From: Cyclobacteriaceae bacterium
Lineage (GTDB): Bacteria > Bacteroidota > Bacteroidia > Cytophagales > Cyclobacteriaceae
Length of the DNA stretch: 64,000 nt
Direction: 5' to 3'
NCBI GenBank assembly: GCA_016787725.1
Contig: JAEUTZ010000025.1
Span: 310,001-374,000 of the forward strand
Below are positions 63,271 to 64,000 of this stretch, piece by piece. Position 1 is the stretch's first letter, and every line of letters begins with the position of its first letter. The position numbers and the translations under genes were made by a program. The notes under the pieces are model-generated. The model saw nothing but the letters and a program-made list of their open reading frames with translations. It searched no databases and was not told the origin of the DNA.

Positions 63271-63663
63271 TTACTTCAGGAATTTGTGCGCACGCTCAAA
63301 CAACATCTTGCGGTCGGCAGTGATGGTAGGATCAGAATAGATTCGGGACGATAACTCAGACACCACAGCCTTTTTGTAACCCAGCTTTTCAGCGATTTGC
63401 TCACAAAAGTTAATCTCACTTTTGAATACCTGCCCATCACTTTTCATTAACTGAATCATATGGTAGAGGTTTTCGAACTTCTGGTCTTCGGTAAGCCGGG
63501 TCAAATCACCAATGGTATTTGGTTTTTTCATCATCTCCTCGATTTCGTCTTTGGATACCCCGTTGGCCTTCCCGATCATGTGAATGATCTTTGATTCTTT
63601 TTCACCCACCGTGCGATCGCTGGCAGCCAGATTGATTAACACATTTAATTGTTCTTTAATCAT
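63271..63663 (-). CDS. TerB-family protein
   Basis: 130 residues, all helical. NVLINLAASDRTVGEKESKIIHMIG and MIQLMKSDGQVFKSEINFCEQIAEKLG show the two acidic-loop repeats of the TerB/DjlA-like metal-binding fold. No signal peptide. A related domain begins the ABCG-type transporter at 49162-52218. Confidence 0.82.
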   Translation of the reverse strand: MIKEQLNVLINLAASDRTVGEKESKIIHMIGKANGVSKDEIEEMMKKPNTIGDLTRLTEDQKFENLYHMIQLMKSDGQVFKSEINFCEQIAEKLGYKKAVVSELSSRIYSDPTITADRKMLFERAHKFLK

Positions 63664-63820
63664 GGTCAGTTAGTTTTGTGCGAAATTATTAGGACGAATA
63701 CTCGAAATTTAGAGTAAAAAATGGATATTTCTTACACCGGGTAAAAAAAAATGGACTCCTTTGTTTCTCCAAGCAACCAATTCATTGCGGGGTGGTCATT
63801 GAGTCAAAATTGTTTGTAGT

Positions 63821-64000
63821 ATGCAAAAATTCATAGCGGCTTTATTTCTCTGCATTTGTTCCATCGCGGGCATGGGCCAGCAAAGCGAGGTTCGCTCCAT
63901 CGGCTCGTTCAGCGGCCTGAAAGCCGGTGAAGCGATTGATGTTTATCTGAAGAAAGGGGATAAAGAAAGTGTAAGGGTTGAAACCTCCGGAACCGCGCTC
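63821..64000 (+). CDS. Head-GIN (DUF2807) domain protein, N-terminus only
   Basis: 60 codons remain open to the window edge. Signal peptide MQKFIAALFLCICSIAGMGQ; then RSIGSFSGLKAGEAIDVYLKKG, the characteristic beginning of a putative auto-transporter adhesin/head-GIN domain. The rest lies outside the window. The 157-bp gap before it holds no clear promoter box. Confidence 0.8.
   Translation, partial: MQKFIAALFLCICSIAGMGQQSEVRSIGSFSGLKAGEAIDVYLKKGDKESVRVETSGTAL

Overview
This 64-kb window is chromosomal DNA from a Bacteroidota bacterium, most likely order Cytophagales. Three things point there. One secreted protein (27772-31692) ends in a type IX secretion (T9SS) type-A tail, and another (41028-44279) ends in a gliding-motility-associated type-B tail. 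Several intergenic gaps carry the Bacteroidota -7 box TAnnTTTG. Bacteroidota-restricted families are present (Porin_10-like porin, DUF5690, PorT-like barrels, head-GIN). Base composition looks moderate (mid-40s % GC by eye). Gene density is high. I see no insertion sequence, prophage, CRISPR array or rRNA operon.

Layout. (1) 1-10964, all minus strand: a tightly packed run encoding a nucleotide-transporter-like/HEAT/cNMP-binding-like fusion, a protein with three TIR/DUF4062-like modules, a membrane-anchored STAND NTPase with WD40 repeats, a helical-plus-barrel outer-membrane protein, a propeller-like lipoprotein and a glycine-rich secreted protein. This is the best candidate for an undescribed system: an envelope-spanning sensor or conflict module. 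(2) 11159-19916: queA, menC, an XRE/S24 repressor with a small partner gene and a palindrome at its promoter, and the menaquinone operon menI-menF-menD-menB-menE. (3) 19998-27771: phosphatase, TPR protein, coiled-coil protein with a degenerate zinc ribbon, Nif3, lpxK, porin, miaE. (4) 27772-35904: T9SS-secreted BNR protein, lipoprotein, unknown secreted protein, MacB-like permease, tRNA-Ser(CGA), YCF48-like protein. (5) 35928-44279: lipocalin-like lipoprotein, two SGNH hydrolases, ybbA-ybbP next to divergent tesA, and a 1084-residue type-B T9SS substrate.

(6) 44280-53213: MBOAT acyltransferase with two overlapping SGNH genes (probable surface O-acylation unit), a YdcF/ElyC-like protein, a TerB-ABCG transporter fusion, and a lipoprotein. 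(7) 53350-64000: single-domain response regulator, DUF5690 carrier, PhoD-like phosphatase, GH127 glycosidase, a 0.4-kb gap with a possible structured RNA, a CAT-anticodon tRNA with an odd T-loop, pdeM-capA, an outer-membrane barrel, a YtcJ-like amidohydrolase, TerB, and the start of a head-GIN protein.

Most of regions 2-5 is housekeeping: menaquinone, lipid A, tRNA modification (queA, miaE) and envelope export. The accessory interest lies in region 1, the acylation operon, the TerB-ABCG fusion and the non-coding element near 58.5 kb. All family assignments come from reading motifs by eye; no database search was run.
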